A stretch of 64,000 nt of DNA from Taklimakanibacter albus (GTDB taxonomy: Bacteria > Pseudomonadota > Alphaproteobacteria > Rhizobiales > Aestuariivirgaceae). Where the stretch lies: positions 2,286,961 through 2,350,960 of the forward strand of contig NZ_JAENHL010000008.1 of NCBI RefSeq assembly GCF_016595235.1, read 5' to 3'. The stretch's first letter is position 1. Every line of letters starts with the position of its first letter. Made by a program: the position numbers and the translations under genes. A model generated the notes under the pieces. It saw only the letters and a program-made list of their open reading frames with translations, made no database searches and had not been told where the DNA came from. Shown here one piece after another: positions 62,732 to 64,000 of this stretch.

Positions 62732-63732
62732 TGCCGGCACGCCTCGCCGAGCTCGAACCTGGAAGCTTCGGCAGCGAGGCGGCGCGCAATTTCGAGATCG
62801 TCAGCGATCAAGGCTTCCGCGCCACCTTCAATGCGGTGGGTGCCCGGCTGATGGCGCTCGAATTTCCCGACGGCTTCGATGTCGTGGCCGGACCTGAACG
62901 CATCGAGGACATGCTCGAAAGCGATGTCTATGCCGGCGCCATTTGCGGGCGCTTCGCCAACCGCATCGAAAAAGGTCTCGTCACCATCGACGGCACGGCG
63001 CACCAGCTCACCGTCAACGCGCCGCCCAATCATCTGCATGGCGGTGTCGAGGCCTTCCACCGGAAGAACTGGGTCGCCGAGATCATCGACGACGCGCTGG
63101 TCTTCTCGCTCGTTTCGCCCAATCGCGAGGAAGGGTATCCGGGCAAATTGCGCGCCCGCTGCAGCTATCGCTTCGACGGCGACACGTTGAGCTGCGAGAT
63201 CGAGGCGACGACCAAGAAGACCACCGTCGTCAATCTCACCAATCACGTCTATTGGAATCTCTCCGGCGCCGAGATCGTGGCCGATCACGAATTGCAGATC
63301 TCGGCCCAGGCCTATACGCCGACCAATGCCGAGCTCATCCCATCGGGAGCGGTCAGCTTCGTCTCCGGCACCAATTACGACTTCCGCGAGCCGACTTTCC
63401 TGGAAGAGGCCTTCGAAGACGGCTCCGGCTTCGACGGTAATTTCTGCCTCGAAGGCGAGCGCCACACGCTGCATCACGCGGCCTCGCTTGCAGCCGGCGG
63501 ACGCGCTTTCGATCTCTTCACCACCGAGCCCGGCCTGCAGCTTTATACCGCCGGCCATTGGGGACCCGCCTTCAAGGGCAAAAAAGGCGAAGGCCTGCGC
63601 CGCTTCGGCGCGGTGGCGCTCGAGCCGCAGAACTGGCCCGACGCACCCAACCAGCCCAACTTTCCCTCAGCGCTGCTGAAGCCGGGCGAGACCTACCACC
63701 ATCGCATCGAGTGGCAGTTCCGGGAGGGGTGA
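62731..63732 (+). CDS. Aldose 1-epimerase (mutarotase)
   Basis: A 333-aa GalM-family protein interconverting sugar anomers. Catalytic residues are visible: His in NHLHGGVEAFHR, His in VNLTNHVYWNLSG, and the late Glu in VALEPQNWPDAPN. The ATG overlaps the dehydratase TGA by one base, so both are translated together. This fits pentose use through lactone/aldonate intermediates. Confidence 0.92.
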   Translation: MPARLAELEPGSFGSEAARNFEIVSDQGFRATFNAVGARLMALEFPDGFDVVAGPERIEDMLESDVYAGAICGRFANRIEKGLVTIDGTAHQLTVNAPPNHLHGGVEAFHRKNWVAEIIDDALVFSLVSPNREEGYPGKLRARCSYRFDGDTLSCEIEATTKKTTVVNLTNHVYWNLSGAEIVADHELQISAQAYTPTNAELIPSGAVSFVSGTNYDFREPTFLEEAFEDGSGFDGNFCLEGERHTLHHAASLAAGGRAFDLFTTEPGLQLYTAGHWGPAFKGKKGEGLRRFGAVALEPQNWPDAPNQPNFPSALLKPGETYHHRIEWQFREG

Positions 63733-63741
63733 TTCAGTGGC

Positions 63742-63850
63742 CCTCATGCTGAGGTGCGAGCGAAGCGAGCCTCGAAGCATGATCCAGATACAAGGTTCTT
63801 GCCGCCTGCCACCCTTCGAGGGCAGCTGCGCGGCCACCTCAGGGTGAGGG
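63742..63850. repeat. Inverted pair of REP-like elements
   Basis: Copy 1 (63742-63782) contains CTCATGCTGAGG ... CCTCGAAGCATG with a small bulge; copy 2 (63810-63850) contains CACCCTTCGAGG ... CCTCAGGGTG. Both have the arrangement of a common Bradyrhizobium-type REP. The pair lies between the epimerase gene and the convergent SDR gene, a likely termination region. Confidence 0.65.
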
Positions 63851-63870
63851 CTTGAGTATGACGGTCGAGA

Positions 63871-64000
63871 TCAGACCCACCCGCCATCGACCGTGAAATC
63901 CTGGTTGGTGCAGCCGGACCCTTCATCCGAAGCCAGGAACAGCGCCATGCGCGCGATATCGATCGGGTAGAGCTTCCGCTTGAGGCACTGGTGCTCCATG
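63871..64000 (-). CDS. Short-chain dehydrogenase, C-terminal part (5' end outside window)
   Basis: Only 42 residues plus stop are visible. They end KLYPIDIARMALFLASDEGS and then a DFTVDGGWV tail, the C-terminus of classical SDRs. The CLKRKLYPIDIARM stretch resembles sugar (arabinose/xylose-type) dehydrogenases. With the dehydratase and epimerase alongside it could supply the first oxidation step of a pentose route. The catalytic part lies outside the window. Confidence 0.8.
   Translation of the reverse strand, partial: MEHQCLKRKLYPIDIARMALFLASDEGSGCTNQDFTVDGGWV

Overview
The window is 64 kb of GC-rich chromosomal DNA whose genes look alphaproteobacterial, most likely order Hyphomicrobiales (Rhizobiales). 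The pointers are a FYDLN-acid (TIGR02300-type) zinc-ribbon protein, Tad/Cpa-type genes, an aroA-cmk pair of the alphaproteobacterial (CP4-like) type, a TolB-like/TPR adenylate cyclase, and short palindromic repeats of the kind scattered through Rhizobiales genomes. There is no integrase, transposase, phage or CRISPR signal. I can see one tRNA, tRNA-Ala(GGC), and no rRNA.

Layout. (1) 1-11274: a minus-strand catabolic locus. It holds a polyamine/opine-type ABC importer (binding protein, ATPase, two permeases), two crotonase-fold enzymes, an acyl-CoA dehydrogenase, a BetI-like TetR regulator, a 2,4-dienoyl-CoA reductase-type SDR, an ADP-forming acyl-CoA synthetase and a TPP enzyme cut by the window edge. 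Together they look like uptake and CoA-dependent beta-oxidation of an unidentified, possibly cationic, carboxylate. A nearly perfect 30-bp palindrome lies upstream of the importer. (2) 11410-18841: a phosphotransacetylase-family gene, a class III adenylate cyclase with TPRs, a gamma-glutamylcyclotransferase-like gene, a small protein and a 1202-aa secreted caspase-like protein. (3) 18917-28463: serine dehydratase and a divergent ureide pair (allE-like and allC), then a 1785-aa autotransporter adhesin gene. A degenerate copy of the allC 3' end lies beyond the adhesin, followed by tRNA-Ala. (4) 28687-37580: zinc-ribbon protein, aroA-cmk, two periplasmic proteins, the Tm-1-like/TIM-barrel pair, an orphan three-gene Tad module and a DMT exporter. 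(5) 37830-43219: aminotransferase, 3-hydroxyisobutyrate-dehydrogenase-like enzyme, ketoglutarate-semialdehyde-type aldehyde dehydrogenase, fumarylpyruvate-hydrolase-like enzyme, nicotinamidase and a VOC protein. (6) 43271-55408: a xylose operon read leftward (glk, lacI-type regulator, xylB, xylA, TIM-barrel epimerase, small membrane protein, Gfo/Idh oxidoreductase), divergent from a BMP-type ABC importer read rightward. (7) 55520-64000: a secreted alpha/beta hydrolase, a metallo-beta-lactamase-fold hydrolase, an AraC regulator, a DUF1254/DUF1214 protein, prmB, a pentonate-type dehydratase, an aldose epimerase and the C-terminus of an SDR.

The most unusual structure is the adhesin cassette. 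The 3' part of intact allC (22392-22445) is repeated identically for 54 bp at 28216-28269, on the far side of the adhesin gene. Recombination between the copies would remove 5824 bp and still leave a full-length in-frame allC. That suggests a gene inserted with a duplicated allC end and potentially lost by looping out. Other points of interest are the 30-bp operator, the CoA catabolic locus, the two-gene version of plant Tm-1, the caspase-like protein, strong hairpins between the binding-protein gene and the next gene in both ABC operons, and several dispersed repeat families.

All calls come from reading the sequence and knowledge of the families. No database search was run. Coding starts were moved inward from the longest open frame where an overlap, a Shine-Dalgarno site or family alignment argued for it.
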